A stretch of DNA of 64,000 nucleotides from positions 1 to 64,000 of the forward strand of contig DATBHG010000070.1 in the NCBI GenBank assembly GCA_036557665.1, in the 5' to 3' direction. How positions within the stretch are numbered: the first letter of the stretch is position 1; the number at the start of each line of letters is the position of its first letter. The notes under the pieces are model-generated. The model was not told the DNA's origin. It searched no databases and saw only the letters and a list, made by a program, of their open reading frames with translations. Origin of the DNA: VAZQ01 sp036557665 (lineage in GTDB: Bacteria; Pseudomonadota; Alphaproteobacteria; Rhizobiales; Xanthobacteraceae). The position numbers and the translations under genes are program-made. Shown here one piece after another: positions 38,180 to 47,944 of this stretch.

Positions 38180-39574
38180 ATGTCCCGCCTCGTCATTACC
38201 AACATCGAGTATCTCGTCACCGTTGATCCAAGACGCCGCATAATTCGGGACGGCGCGGTGGTCATCCAGGATGATCGCATAGTCGGGGTGGGCAAGAAGG
38301 ATGAATTTCTGGTTGATCCCGGCGATCACGTGATCGACGGACGCGGAAAGCTCGCGTTGCCTGGGGTATTCGACACTCACGTCCACAACGCGCAGCAGCT
38401 CGGGCGCAGCTGCGGCGATGAAGCCTATTCGGGCCCGGAGCGGTTGTTCCGCCGCCTGTGGCCGGTCGAGGCACACATGGACAAAGGAGATGCCCTTTGC
38501 GCGGCACGGCTTGCCCAAATTGAGATGATCCGTGCGGGCACGACCTGCTTTGCCGATCCCGGCAGCTATTTCAGCGCCGAAACGGCACAGGCGGTCCAGG
38601 AAAGCGGTATGCGCGGCCTTATCGCGCGCACCGTCTTCGACATGGGTCAAACCACCCTAGGCAATCTCCCTCAGGGCTTCTTCGAGCCTACCGACGAGGC
38701 GCTCGTTCGCGCTGACGAAATGGTCGCTGAGTTCGAGGGCTCACTGCACGGCCGCCTGAAGGCCTGGTTCTCCATTCGTGTACCGGTCGCATGCTCGGAT
38801 GAGCTGCTGCGCCGTTTGGGCAAGCTTGCCGAGAAGCGCGGTGTCGGCATCATCGGACATGCCTGCGAGAACCGTGACGAAACCGTCGCCTCCCATCTCA
38901 AGTACGGAATGGGCGATATCGCTCGGCTGGAAAAGTTGGGCCTGCTCGGTCCCAATATGCTGCTCCTCCATATGGGCTGGGTGGATGCAAAGGAGCTGCA
39001 CATGCTCAAGCGGCGGGATGTGAAAATTTCGCTCGCGCCCAGTGCCTCCATGCATCAGGCTATGGGCAATATCAGCCATGGAAAAACCCCTGAAATGCTC
39101 GAGCTGGGGCTTTCCGTCTCACTCGGGTCGGATTCCGCGATGTCGAGCAACTATCTGGATGCCATTCGGCAGGCTTTCCTCATCGTTGGCGGGTTGCATG
39201 AAGCACGCCTCGATCCGAAGGTGCTTCGTCCTGAAGCAGCAGTCGAGATGCTCACGATCAATGGTGCGCGTTGCATGCAATGGGACCAGGATCTCGGGTC
39301 GCTGGAAGTCGGCAAAAAGGCCGATGTCACGCTGCTCGATATCATGCGGCCGGAGTGGCAACCGATTCATAATCCCATTGCAAACCTGATTTATTGTGCG
39401 CACGGCGGTTGCGCCGACACCGTCATAGTGGATGGTAAAATTCTCATGCGGGGCGGCAAGGTGCTCACACTGAACGAGCACGATCTCTATGCGGAGGCGC
39501 AGGATCGCGCGAGGTCGCTCATCCGGCGCACCGGGCTCGAGAAAACTGTGGCCTCGATCTGGCCGATGTACTAG
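38180..39574 (+). CDS. AtzA/TrzN-like amidohydrolase
   Basis: A 464-aa metal-dependent hydrolase of the cytosine-deaminase/AtzA branch. Metal ligands are visible: His67 and His69 (FDTHVHN), His227 (GHACE), a His at 264 (LLLHMGW) and Asp318 (SLGSDSA). Members hydrolyse C-N or C-Cl bonds in nucleobases, triazines and similar rings. The ATG at 38,180 has GGGAG upstream. It overlaps the thioesterase stop by four bases at the 3' end, convergently. The substrate is unknown, but the context suggests catabolism. Confidence 0.87.
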   Translation: MSRLVITNIEYLVTVDPRRRIIRDGAVVIQDDRIVGVGKKDEFLVDPGDHVIDGRGKLALPGVFDTHVHNAQQLGRSCGDEAYSGPERLFRRLWPVEAHMDKGDALCAARLAQIEMIRAGTTCFADPGSYFSAETAQAVQESGMRGLIARTVFDMGQTTLGNLPQGFFEPTDEALVRADEMVAEFEGSLHGRLKAWFSIRVPVACSDELLRRLGKLAEKRGVGIIGHACENRDETVASHLKYGMGDIARLEKLGLLGPNMLLLHMGWVDAKELHMLKRRDVKISLAPSASMHQAMGNISHGKTPEMLELGLSVSLGSDSAMSSNYLDAIRQAFLIVGGLHEARLDPKVLRPEAAVEMLTINGARCMQWDQDLGSLEVGKKADVTLLDIMRPEWQPIHNPIANLIYCAHGGCADTVIVDGKILMRGGKVLTLNEHDLYAEAQDRARSLIRRTGLEKTVASIWPMY

Positions 39575-39987
39575 ACAGAGGACGTCTTCTTCAGTTTTCT
39601 TTGTACGCGCTGATCGAAACGCGTGATGTCGACCACGACACGCTGATGCGTTCCGCCGCCGATCGGCTCCTTCTCATCATGGGCGTGCGCCGTAAAAGTG
39701 AGCGTGCGTCCATCAATGCCAATCAACTCGCAGCTTGCCCAAACCCGCATCCCGACCGGGGTCGCGGCGAAATGGCGTATGTCGAGATGAATGCCGAGGG
39801 TTTGGTGTCCGACCGGCAATAAATGCTCGGCCGCGGCGAGAGCAGCCGCCTCGATCAGGTTGATCATCACCGGCGTTGCAAGGACGGGGACCAGACCGCT
39901 CCCGACACGCGGTGCGGTATGCTCGGCGGCAACGAGCAACTCTGCGGAGCCGCGAAGGCCGAGCTTCAGATTCGACAGCTCGATCAT
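39571..39987 (-). CDS. Thioesterase, FlK-like hot-dog family
   Basis: A 138-aa single hot-dog-domain protein. The pattern TPVMINLIEAAALAAAEHLLP followed by TLGIHLDIRHFAATPVGMRV is typical of fluoroacetyl-CoA thioesterase-like proteins. It probably hydrolyses a short acyl-CoA. It directly follows the secreted-protein gene on the same strand, whose stop lies against its ATG. Confidence 0.8.
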   Translation of the reverse strand: MIELSNLKLGLRGSAELLVAAEHTAPRVGSGLVPVLATPVMINLIEAAALAAAEHLLPVGHQTLGIHLDIRHFAATPVGMRVWASCELIGIDGRTLTFTAHAHDEKEPIGGGTHQRVVVDITRFDQRVQRKLKKTSSV

Positions 39988-40629
39988 TCAGCGGTGTGGG
40001 TTGAGCGAAGTATTACCGCTTTGGGTGTTCGGAAAGGGCAGGGCGAGTTGGCACTTGTCGAGAACGGCGTAATAGCCCTTGTCGCCGTGGCGGAAGCTCA
40101 AGCTGGCGGTAAAGACATACGAGCCAAGCTGGGGCTCCTTGAGCTCGTAGACCCACCACGGGGCAACGTTCCCCGGCGTGCTCGAATAACGCGCGCAGGT
40201 TCCGTCGTTTCCGTCGATGATCGGAATGCTTTCCACCTCGTATCGATAGTCCTTGCTATTGGGCCAAGCGACACCAATGCCGATCTTGGGTTTCTCAAAT
40301 GCGAGTGGAAAGTCCTGCGAGATGTTCTGAGGATCTCCGCAGTTCGGGTACGCCGCAGCGTACTCCTCGTTCGCAGTACAGATCATGATCGGCGCGCCGT
40401 TGTTCCAGTCCATGCCGCCCGGCAGCGCGCCCCAGCGGGTGCGGCAACAGGTCTCTATGGCAACGGCGGGCCAGCCCGGTGGAATCTGGAAGGAGAGGCT
40501 CTGGCTTCTGATGCAGTAATTTGTCGTGCAGGCGTATTGCGCGCTTCCGGGCGAGGCGTCGGCCAGCAAAGCGCCGAGTGAAACCAGCAGACATACGCCT
40601 CCGGCCTTGCCCGCGCCGCGCATCGGCAT
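39988..40629 (-). CDS. Secreted cysteine-containing protein, function unknown
   Basis: A 213-aa protein with a Sec signal peptide (about residues 1-30, cleaved near GSAQ-Y). The mature part has about eight cysteines, including the CTTNYC and ETCC segments, and no known catalytic motif. It may be a small periplasmic binding or stress protein. ATG 40,629 follows AGGAG by about five bases; the frame continues far upstream without support. Located immediately upstream of the thioesterase gene. Confidence 0.65.
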   Translation of the reverse strand: MPMRGAGKAGGVCLLVSLGALLADASPGSAQYACTTNYCIRSQSLSFQIPPGWPAVAIETCCRTRWGALPGGMDWNNGAPIMICTANEEYAAAYPNCGDPQNISQDFPLAFEKPKIGIGVAWPNSKDYRYEVESIPIIDGNDGTCARYSSTPGNVAPWWVYELKEPQLGSYVFTASLSFRHGDKGYYAVLDKCQLALPFPNTQSGNTSLNPHR

Positions 40630-40789
40630 CTCCTGTCTCCTTGCATGAATGGCTGCTCGACAATAAGCGAACCCGGCGATGATTGAAATTGGAGAATCGG
40701 CGGTGATGGCGTAGTCATTGAGCCGTCGGCGCCATTTCCGGTCGCTGCCGCTGCTGGTATGATTCGGCATTCGCGGAGGATTCTTTGTC

Positions 40790-41986
40790 GTGCTTCGGCC
40801 AGCGGTTTGCTTGAGATCGATCGGTGCAAAGAGGCGTCGCCTTCCGCTGGTGGCGGCCTTCGCAGCCGCCGCCATGATGGCGGCATGCGGGCAGGAAAAT
40901 CGCTTTGTTGCCCCGCCACCGCCCAAAGTGACGGTGCAAATGCCAGTGCAGCAGACGGTTACGCCCTACCTCGAAGCAACCGGCAACGCCGCCCCGGTGA
41001 ATACCGTCAAGCTCGTGGCACGGGTGAAGGGCTATCTGCAGGAGATCAAGTACCAGGACGGCGCGACGGTGAAGAAGGGTACGCCGTTGTTCGTCATCGA
41101 GCCTGAGCCGTACAAGGTCAAGCTGGAGCAGGCGCAAGCGGCAGAGGAGGGGGCGAAAGCGGCCCTGATCAACGCGGAAGCCGAATTTCTACGGCAGCAG
41201 CAGTTGCAGGCGAAGGACGTATCGACCCAAGCCAACTTGGACAAGGCGCGAGCGAATCGCGACACGGCGCGTGCGAATGTGCTTTCGGCACAGGCCGAGA
41301 CCCAGACCGCCGAGATCAATCTGGGCTACACGACTGTCTCGGCTCCCTTCGACGGGGTCGTCACTGCGCGTCAGGTATCCCTCGGGGAGCTGGTCGGCGG
41401 CGACCAAACGAATCAGCTCGCCAGCATAGTCCAGCTCGATCCGATTTGGGTCTGGTTCAACCTGAGCGAACGAGACATACAGAAGGTACGCGCCTTCATG
41501 GCGCAGCGCGGCGTTACTGCCGCTGATCTGGTGAACAAGGTGCCGATTGAAGTCGGCCTGCAGACCGAGACCGGATACCCGCATCGCGGCGTCCTCGACT
41601 ACGCTGCTCCGAACGTCGATCAGTCGACCGGAACGTTGCAGGTGCGAGGCGTATTCGTGAACGCCAAAAAGTCTCTGCTGCCGGGCTATTTCGCTCGTGT
41701 GCGCGTACCCATGGCTCCTGAGCCCGCCTTGCTGGTGCCCGAGGTGGCGATCGGCACCGACCAGGCCGGGCGGTATGTGCTCGCCGTCAATGCCGAAAAT
41801 ACCGTCGAGCAGCGCAGGGTAACGCTCGGCCAGTCCTTCGGCGAGATGCGCGTCGTGCTGGATGGGCTCAATTCCGACCAACGCATCGTGGTCGCCGGTA
41901 TCATGGACGCCGTGCCTGGTCAGAAGGTCGATCCGCAGCTGCAGGCATCCAAGTCCGCGGCCGCCGAGGAGTCCGGCAGCAAGTAG
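40790..41986 (+). CDS. RND efflux periplasmic adaptor (membrane fusion) lipoprotein
   Basis: A 398-aa AcrA/MexA-type adaptor that links the inner-membrane pump to an outer-membrane channel. The N-terminal signal ends at a lipobox (MMAAC, Cys33), so it is lipid-anchored. Lipoyl halves (VKLVARVKGYLQEI and TVSAPFDGVVTARQV) bracket an alpha hairpin at about 105-170, followed by beta-barrel and membrane-proximal regions. GTG 40,790 has GGAGGA upstream. Eight bases separate it from the pump gene. No TolC-like gene is nearby. Confidence 0.92.
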   Translation: MLRPAVCLRSIGAKRRRLPLVAAFAAAAMMAACGQENRFVAPPPPKVTVQMPVQQTVTPYLEATGNAAPVNTVKLVARVKGYLQEIKYQDGATVKKGTPLFVIEPEPYKVKLEQAQAAEEGAKAALINAEAEFLRQQQLQAKDVSTQANLDKARANRDTARANVLSAQAETQTAEINLGYTTVSAPFDGVVTARQVSLGELVGGDQTNQLASIVQLDPIWVWFNLSERDIQKVRAFMAQRGVTAADLVNKVPIEVGLQTETGYPHRGVLDYAAPNVDQSTGTLQVRGVFVNAKKSLLPGYFARVRVPMAPEPALLVPEVAIGTDQAGRYVLAVNAENTVEQRRVTLGQSFGEMRVVLDGLNSDQRIVVAGIMDAVPGQKVDPQLQASKSAAAEESGSK

Positions 41987-41994
41987 TCAAGTCG

Positions 41995-44900
41995 ATGATC
42001 TCGAAATTTTTCATCGAGCGTCCGGTTCTGGCGAATGTCATCGCCGTTCTCATGATCGTGCTTGGGGGCGTGGCGCTGTTCCGGCTGCCAGTCGCGCAAT
42101 ATCCCAATGTGGTGCCGCCGACGATTCAGGTGACCACCAGCTATCCGGGCGCGAGCGCCCGCACCGTTGTCGACACCGTTGCGCTGCCAATCGAGCAGCA
42201 AGTGAACGGGGTGGACGGCATGATCTACATGCAGTCCTACAGCGCCTCCGACGGCAGCTATTCGATGACGGTAACCTTCCGCATCGGCATGGACATCAAC
42301 TTTGCGCAGGTGCTTGTGCAAAACCGCGTGTCGAGCGCGCTTGCCGCACTTCCGCAGCCCGTGCAGGCGCAGGGCGTGACGGTGCAGCAGAGATCGACCG
42401 CCGTGCTCGAGTTCGTCACGCTTACGTCGCCGGATTCCCGCTACGACAGCCTTTTCCTGGCCAATTACGCCACCATCAACCTCAAGGACCAGCTCGCGCG
42501 CCTCCCGGGGGTTGGCAACGTGCTCGTCTTTGGAGCGGGCCAGTATTCGATGCGGGTATGGCTCGATCCCAACAAGCTGCAGGTGCGCTCGCTTACCACC
42601 CAGGACATTGTCGATGCGTTGAAAAGCCAGAACCAGCCGGTGCCAGCCGGTCAGCTCGGCATGCCGCCGTCGCCCACCACGCAGCCGTTCCAGTACACGC
42701 TCGACATTTTGGGGCGCCTCGATCAGGTCAGCCAATTCGAGGATATAGTCGTCAAGACCGAATCGAACGGACAAATGACGCGCTTGCGGGATGTTGCTCG
42801 GGTCGAGCTCGGGGCGCAGACCTACAGCCAATTTTTTACACTTAACGGCCGGCCGGCCGCTGGTATCGGTATCTATCAGACCCTCGAAGCAAACGCGCTC
42901 AACGTCGCCTCCGAAGTCCGCGATCAGATGGCAAAGGCCGCAAAGAGCTTTCCCGAAGGATTGACCTACAGCATCCCGTTCGACACCACGACCTTTGTGC
43001 GGGCCTCAATCGGGGAGGTCTACAAGACCCTGTTCGAGGCGGCGATCCTGGTACTGATCGTCATTGTCGTTTTCCTGCAGGACTGGCGCGCGATGCTGGT
43101 CCCGGTAACGACTGTGCCGGTCACCATTATCGGCGCCTTCGCCGCCATGGCCGGCTTTGGCTTCACCGTGAACCTGTCAACTCTGTTTGCTATCGTTCTG
43201 GTAATCGGCATTGTCGTCGATGATGCGATCGTCGTAGTTGAAGGCGCTGCACACCATATCGAGCGCGGTCTTTCCAGCCGGCAGGCGGCAATCCAGGCGA
43301 TGAACGAGCTGTTCGGGCCGATCATCGGTATCACCCTCGTGCTCATGTCGGTATTCCTGCCCGCGGCCTTCATCCCCGGGCTTACCGGCAAGATGTTTGC
43401 GCAGTTCGCGCTGGTCATTGCTGCTACCGCTTTGCTCAGCGCCGTCAATGCCGCAACCCTCAAACCGACCCAATGCGCATTGTGGCTGCGCGCGCCGGTC
43501 CCCCCTGAGCGCCGCAGTCTGTTCTTTCGTGGCTTCAACGCCGTTTATGGACGTATGGAGAGTGCGTATGCCGGATTGATTGGGCGCATGGTGGGCCACA
43601 GTGCACTCATCTGCTTGATCGGCATCGTAATCATTATTGTTTCAGGCTACGGCCTTTCTCGCATTCCCACCGGGTTTCTTCCGATCGAAGACCAGGGATA
43701 TGTATTGGTGCTGGCGCAACTTCCCGACGGCGCGTCGCTACAGCGCACGCGTCGCGTTCTCGATCAGGTCAGCGAGATCGCCCACAAGATTCCGGGCGTC
43801 GCCGACGTGATTGCGATTTCAGGAGTATCCGCCCTCGACAACAACTCGACCCTGGCGAACTCGGGTGTTGCTTACGTCGTCCTCAAGGATTGGAGCGAGC
43901 GCGGCAAGGGGGAGGATTTGCGCTCGTTGTTTGGGCAATTCAACCGTAAATTTGCGGCGATCGAGGATGCGCGCATAGTGACGTTTCCTCCTCCTCCCAT
44001 CCAGGGCATCGGCAACGCGGGCGGCTTTGCCATGCAGATCGAGCTGCGCGATGGCAGCTTCGATCTTACCAAGCTGCAGACAGTCACCAATGCAGTCGTG
44101 AAAGACGCACAGACGCAGAGCGGACTGCAGAGGGTGACCAGCTCGTTCCGTTCGACCGTCCCGCAGCTCAAGATCGATGTTGATCGAACCAAAGCGGAGA
44201 CCCTGCAGGTCTCGATCCAGGACGTCTTCTCGACGCTAGCAGCGTATCTGGGCTCGAGCTATGTCGATCAGTTCAACAAGTTCGGTCGCACGTTCCAGGT
44301 CTATGTGCAGGCAGACTCGAACTTTCGGCTGAGACCGCGGGATATCGAGCTATTGCCCGTGCGCAATAAGCAGGGAAGCATGATTCCACTAGGCACGATG
44401 GTTCATATCACCCCGACGATAGGGCCATCGCTGTTGAGCCTGTATAATCTCTATCCTTCCTCGACGGTCATTGGACTGCCTGCAACCGGCTTCAGCTCTG
44501 GAGAGGCAATAGGGCTGATGGAGCAGATCGCGGCGAGGCTGCTGCCTGGCGGCACAAGCTACGAGTGGACCGCCATGTCCTACCAGGAAAAGCTCGTAGG
44601 CAATCAGATCTACTTCATCTTCGCGCTGGCGATGCTGCTCGTCTATCTCGTGCTGGCCGGACAATATGAGAGCTGGTGGATGCCCGCCGCCGTTTTGCTT
44701 GCCGTCCCGTTGTCCCTGGTAGGCCCGGTGAGCGTCCTCAAAGCGCTCGGGATCGATAACAACATGTACACCCAGATCGGCCTCGTGCTGCTGATCGCGC
44801 TCTCGGCGAAAAATGCCATCCTGATAGTGGAGGTCGCGCGCGAGCGGCGCATATTCGATGGCAAACCATTGATCGAATCGGCGGTGGATGCAGCGCGCAT

Positions 44901-45147
44901 GCGCTTTCGACCCATTCTCATGACGTCGTTCGCGTTCATTCTGGGTGTGCTCCCGCTGGTGCTCGCCACCGGCGCCGGTGCGAGCGCGCGCAAGTCCATC
45001 GGCATCGCGGTCTTTAGCGGTATGCTCGCCTCAACCTGCCTTGCGGTCCTGTTCGTTCCTTCGTTTTTCGTCCTCGTTCGCCGTTTCGAGGAATGGCTCG
45101 CAGCTCGCAAGCTCAAGGCGGCAGAAGCCGCTGCAGCCCAGGCATGA
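41995..45147 (+). CDS. RND-family efflux pump inner-membrane subunit (AcrB-like)
   Basis: A 1,050-aa proton-driven drug exporter of the HAE1 group, with 12 helices and two large periplasmic loops. The N-terminus ISKFFIERPVLANVIAVLM is diagnostic. The TM4 proton-relay pair is present (VVDDAIVVVE) and the TM10 lysine is in LSAKNAILIVE. Intact length. Its last bases (ATGA) overlap the dusA start. The substrate range cannot be read from sequence. Confidence 0.95.
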   Translation: MISKFFIERPVLANVIAVLMIVLGGVALFRLPVAQYPNVVPPTIQVTTSYPGASARTVVDTVALPIEQQVNGVDGMIYMQSYSASDGSYSMTVTFRIGMDINFAQVLVQNRVSSALAALPQPVQAQGVTVQQRSTAVLEFVTLTSPDSRYDSLFLANYATINLKDQLARLPGVGNVLVFGAGQYSMRVWLDPNKLQVRSLTTQDIVDALKSQNQPVPAGQLGMPPSPTTQPFQYTLDILGRLDQVSQFEDIVVKTESNGQMTRLRDVARVELGAQTYSQFFTLNGRPAAGIGIYQTLEANALNVASEVRDQMAKAAKSFPEGLTYSIPFDTTTFVRASIGEVYKTLFEAAILVLIVIVVFLQDWRAMLVPVTTVPVTIIGAFAAMAGFGFTVNLSTLFAIVLVIGIVVDDAIVVVEGAAHHIERGLSSRQAAIQAMNELFGPIIGITLVLMSVFLPAAFIPGLTGKMFAQFALVIAATALLSAVNAATLKPTQCALWLRAPVPPERRSLFFRGFNAVYGRMESAYAGLIGRMVGHSALICLIGIVIIIVSGYGLSRIPTGFLPIEDQGYVLVLAQLPDGASLQRTRRVLDQVSEIAHKIPGVADVIAISGVSALDNNSTLANSGVAYVVLKDWSERGKGEDLRSLFGQFNRKFAAIEDARIVTFPPPPIQGIGNAGGFAMQIELRDGSFDLTKLQTVTNAVVKDAQTQSGLQRVTSSFRSTVPQLKIDVDRTKAETLQVSIQDVFSTLAAYLGSSYVDQFNKFGRTFQVYVQADSNFRLRPRDIELLPVRNKQGSMIPLGTMVHITPTIGPSLLSLYNLYPSSTVIGLPATGFSSGEAIGLMEQIAARLLPGGTSYEWTAMSYQEKLVGNQIYFIFALAMLLVYLVLAGQYESWWMPAAVLLAVPLSLVGPVSVLKALGIDNNMYTQIGLVLLIALSAKNAILIVEVARERRIFDGKPLIESAVDAARMRFRPILMTSFAFILGVLPLVLATGAGASARKSIGIAVFSGMLASTCLAVLFVPSFFVLVRRFEEWLAARKLKAAEAAAAQA

Positions 45148-46148
45148 AATACGATCCGCATCGATTCTGTATAGCTCCGATGATGGAATGGACGGACCGG
45201 CATTGCCGGTTCTTCCACCGGCTGCTCACCCGTCGCGCCCGCATTTATACGGAGATGATCACCACCGCCGCGGTGCTACACGGCGACCGTCGTCGGCTCC
45301 TTGCCTATGATCCGTCCGAGCATCCGCTCGCGCTTCAGCTCGGAGGCTCGAATCCGCATGAGCTTGCGCACTGTGCGAGTGTTGCAGCCGATCTCGGCTA
45401 CGACGAGATCAACCTCAATGTCGGCTGTCCCTCGGACCGGGTGCAGGAGGGCCGCTTCGGAGCCTGCCTGATGGCGGAGCCGCTTCTGGTTGGTGATTGC
45501 GTCGCGGCCATGCGCGCTGCAGTGAAGGTGCCGGTCACCGTCAAATGCCGCCTTGGCATTGACGAGCAGGATCCCGAAGAGGCGCTGGAAGTGCTGACCT
45601 GCGTGCTGGAGCAGGCGGGGGTAGCGGTACTGATCGTGCACGCCCGCAAAGCTTGGCTCGCGGGGCTCTCTCCGCGCCAGAACCGGGACGTTCCCGCCCT
45701 CGATTACGGTCGTGTCTATCGCCTTAAGCAGGCTCATCCCAAGCTGCCCATCGTGCTCAATGGCGCCATCGCAGATCTCGCGCAGGCGGCATCTCATCTC
45801 GCGCGCGTCGATGGGGTCATGATGGGGCGTGCCGCCTATCGGGAGCCATGGAAGCTGTTGGAGGTCGACCGCGTTTTCTTTGGGGAGCCAGACCCCGGCG
45901 CATCGCCGCAGAGGGCGGTAGAGGCCCTAATCCCGCATATCGAGCGCGAGCTTGCGCATGGCACGCGTCTGAGCGCGATTACGCGCCATGTGCTCGGCCT
46001 CTTCCGCGGCATTCCCGGCGCGCGTGCATTTCGCCGTCATCTCGCGACCGAAGCGGTCAAACCGGACGCCGGGATTGCGACGTTCCGCGCCGCCTTGCGA
46101 CTCGTTGCCGACGTCCATACGCCTTTGCCGCACACTGCGGCGGCGTGA
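45144..46148 (+). CDS. dusA: tRNA-dihydrouridine synthase A
   Basis: A 334-aa FMN enzyme that reduces uridines in the tRNA D-loop (positions 20/20a in known DusA). It has APMMEWTDRHCR at the start, the catalytic Cys in NVGCPSDRVQ and the HARKAWLAGLSP substrate loop. ATG 45,144 overlaps the RND pump stop codon, so expression is probably coupled to the pump. Pump-dusA linkage is not an obvious functional pair and may simply be a shared operon. Confidence 0.94.
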   Translation: MKYDPHRFCIAPMMEWTDRHCRFFHRLLTRRARIYTEMITTAAVLHGDRRRLLAYDPSEHPLALQLGGSNPHELAHCASVAADLGYDEINLNVGCPSDRVQEGRFGACLMAEPLLVGDCVAAMRAAVKVPVTVKCRLGIDEQDPEEALEVLTCVLEQAGVAVLIVHARKAWLAGLSPRQNRDVPALDYGRVYRLKQAHPKLPIVLNGAIADLAQAASHLARVDGVMMGRAAYREPWKLLEVDRVFFGEPDPGASPQRAVEALIPHIERELAHGTRLSAITRHVLGLFRGIPGARAFRRHLATEAVKPDAGIATFRAALRLVADVHTPLPHTAAA

Positions 46149-46216
46149 GGAGGCCGTAGCTGCACCCCAAAGCTGTTTTGGCCGTCGGTTCGAGCCTGCG
46201 AGCAGCAACGGGGCTG

Positions 46217-46348
46217 ATGACATCGGATCGCCGTGACACGCGCGATAACGAGTACACCGTCATGATACCGAGGGTTTACGTCGGGCAACGCAACCTTGTA
46301 TGGCTTGTCGTGCCCGATCCAAAGCTCACTACCAACATTCGGCTGTAA
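46217..46348 (+). CDS. Possible 43-aa leader peptide before the TSUP gene
   Basis: A short ORF from ATG 46,217 to TAA 46,348, ending one base before the preferred GTG start of the permease gene. Composition is protein-like (VYVGQRNLVWLVVPDPKL). No clear ribosome binding site. It may be a translated leader that couples to the permease or a chance frame. Confidence 0.3.
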   Translation: MTSDRRDTRDNEYTVMIPRVYVGQRNLVWLVVPDPKLTTNIRL

Positions 46349-46349
46349 T

Positions 46350-47183
46350 GTGATCCTAGGTGCGCCGATAAGCGAGCTTTTGCTGCTTGCAGCATTGATC
46401 GTGGCGGGTGGGCTTGTCACCGGGTTGCTGGCAGGACTGTTCGGGATCGGCGGGGGAGCCCTCATTGTCCCCGTTCTCTACGAAGTGTTCGGCACGCTCG
46501 GCGTGGCCGACGAGGTGCGATTTCAACTTTGCGTCGGCACCTCCATTGCCATCATCGTGCCGACGAATGTGCTGTCGTTTCGCGCCCATCGGCAGCGGGG
46601 CGCCGTGGTCATGGAGGTAGTGCGCGCCTGGGCCATTCCGGCGGTCGCGGGCGTTGCAACCGGTTCGGCAGTTGCCGCGTTCGCATCCGGCGCGGTTCTC
46701 AAGCTCGCGTTCGTTGTGATCGCGAGCGTGATCGCAACCAAGCTTCTGCTGGGCCAAGAGAGCTGGCAATTATCAGAGTCGCTTCCGGGCCGCATTGGCA
46801 TGATCGGCTATGGCTTCTGCGTGGGTCTGTGCTCCTCACTGATGGGCATCAGCGGGGGGTCGATTTCCAACATGATCCTGACGCTGCACGGAATGTCGAT
46901 GCACAAGGCGGTAGCAACCTCCGCCGGGCTGGGGGTCCCGATCACCCTTGCGGGGACGGTTGGCTATGTGCTTGCCGGCCTGCCAAAGCAGGCGCTCATG
47001 CCGCCTCTTTCGATAGGCTTTGTGTCGCTCGTCGGATTTGCACTGATGGCGCCGATATCGAGCTTCACCGCGCCTTATGGCGCCCGGCTTGCGCACGCTT
47101 TGTCGAAGCGCCGGCTGGAGATCGCATTCGGCTGCTTTCTCCTGCTGGCCTGCCTGCGCTTCCTCGTGAGCCTCCTCGGATGA
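46350..47183 (+). CDS. TSUP (TauE/SafE) family membrane permease
   Basis: A 277-aa permease with about eight helices in two repeats. The motif GLLAGLFGIGGGALIVPVLY and its second-half counterpart LMGISGGSISNMILTLHG are family signatures. Known members move sulfite, sulfoacetate or other sulfur compounds outward. I prefer GTG 46,350; the frame extends to a TTG at 46,296 and neither has a good ribosome site. No sulfur-metabolism genes adjoin it. Confidence 0.85.
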   Translation: MILGAPISELLLLAALIVAGGLVTGLLAGLFGIGGGALIVPVLYEVFGTLGVADEVRFQLCVGTSIAIIVPTNVLSFRAHRQRGAVVMEVVRAWAIPAVAGVATGSAVAAFASGAVLKLAFVVIASVIATKLLLGQESWQLSESLPGRIGMIGYGFCVGLCSSLMGISGGSISNMILTLHGMSMHKAVATSAGLGVPITLAGTVGYVLAGLPKQALMPPLSIGFVSLVGFALMAPISSFTAPYGARLAHALSKRRLEIAFGCFLLLACLRFLVSLLG

Positions 47184-47225
47184 TCGATCTTCTCGCCGGC
47201 ACGACAACGGTCGGGAACGCAGAGC

Positions 47226-47942
47226 CTAGGGATATCCACGCAACAGCAGCCGGTCGCCGCGAACCTCCCAGCTTTCAAGCCGGTTCAGAAAGCTCATCCC
47301 CAGCAGGCTTGTGCGCAACGCGCCAGGCGAGGCCACGAGCGCGGACACGGAGCGTTCGGTAAGCCCGCCGATCGAAACCCGGTCCAGCGTAACAGGTGCT
47401 GCTCGCGCCATTCCGTTCGCCGTATCGACGTTCACGGAGTATTTGAGCACTTCGAGCGGAAGGCCGGCCGCGCGAGCCGCCTCTTGCGTAAGCACGACGG
47501 CACTCGCTCCCGTGTCAAGCACCATGTTGATGCGTGCGCCGTTGATGTGGCCGATCACCGAGAAGCTTCCGCCTGCGGCACGCGCAATCTGCACGGTGCG
47601 GCCCTTGGTGACCGCGTGTCCAGGCAGGAATTCGGCGAGCACTTGATCGGCGGTGCTGCGCAACTCTCCACGATAGGTGTAGCCGAGCGCCAGCGCACTG
47701 GCGATCGCGAGCCACAGAAGCAAGGACCGCAGCACGTGCGGAAACCGATAGCGATAAAGCCCAAATGCCACGATCCCGGCAAGCGCGAGCGCCATGATCT
47801 TGGTCTCGATGGATGACTCATCCCAGCGGATGAGGTCGGACCACGTCGCTTCATTCTGCCGAAGCAGCAGGACGAACAGCACGATCGCGGCAAGCGTCAA
47901 GAGAAGTGAGAACAGGCGGCGCACGGCGCATGTATGTCGCAC
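47226..47942 (-). CDS. Membrane retropepsin-like aspartic protease (TIGR02281 type)
   Basis: A 238-aa protein with three N-terminal membrane helices (about 9-27, 47-62 and 69-88) and a C-terminal single-lobe aspartic protease domain. The catalytic motif is DTGAS at about 142-146 (NMVLDTGASAVVLT), with the companion LLGMSFLNRLESWEV near the end. Such proteins act as dimers at the membrane; substrates are unknown. The GTG start at 47,942 lies two bases after the kinase stop; GTG 47,924 is an alternative. Confidence 0.85.
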   Translation of the reverse strand: MRHTCAVRRLFSLLLTLAAIVLFVLLLRQNEATWSDLIRWDESSIETKIMALALAGIVAFGLYRYRFPHVLRSLLLWLAIASALALGYTYRGELRSTADQVLAEFLPGHAVTKGRTVQIARAAGGSFSVIGHINGARINMVLDTGASAVVLTQEAARAAGLPLEVLKYSVNVDTANGMARAAPVTLDRVSIGGLTERSVSALVASPGALRTSLLGMSFLNRLESWEVRGDRLLLRGYP

Positions 47943-47944
47943 CG

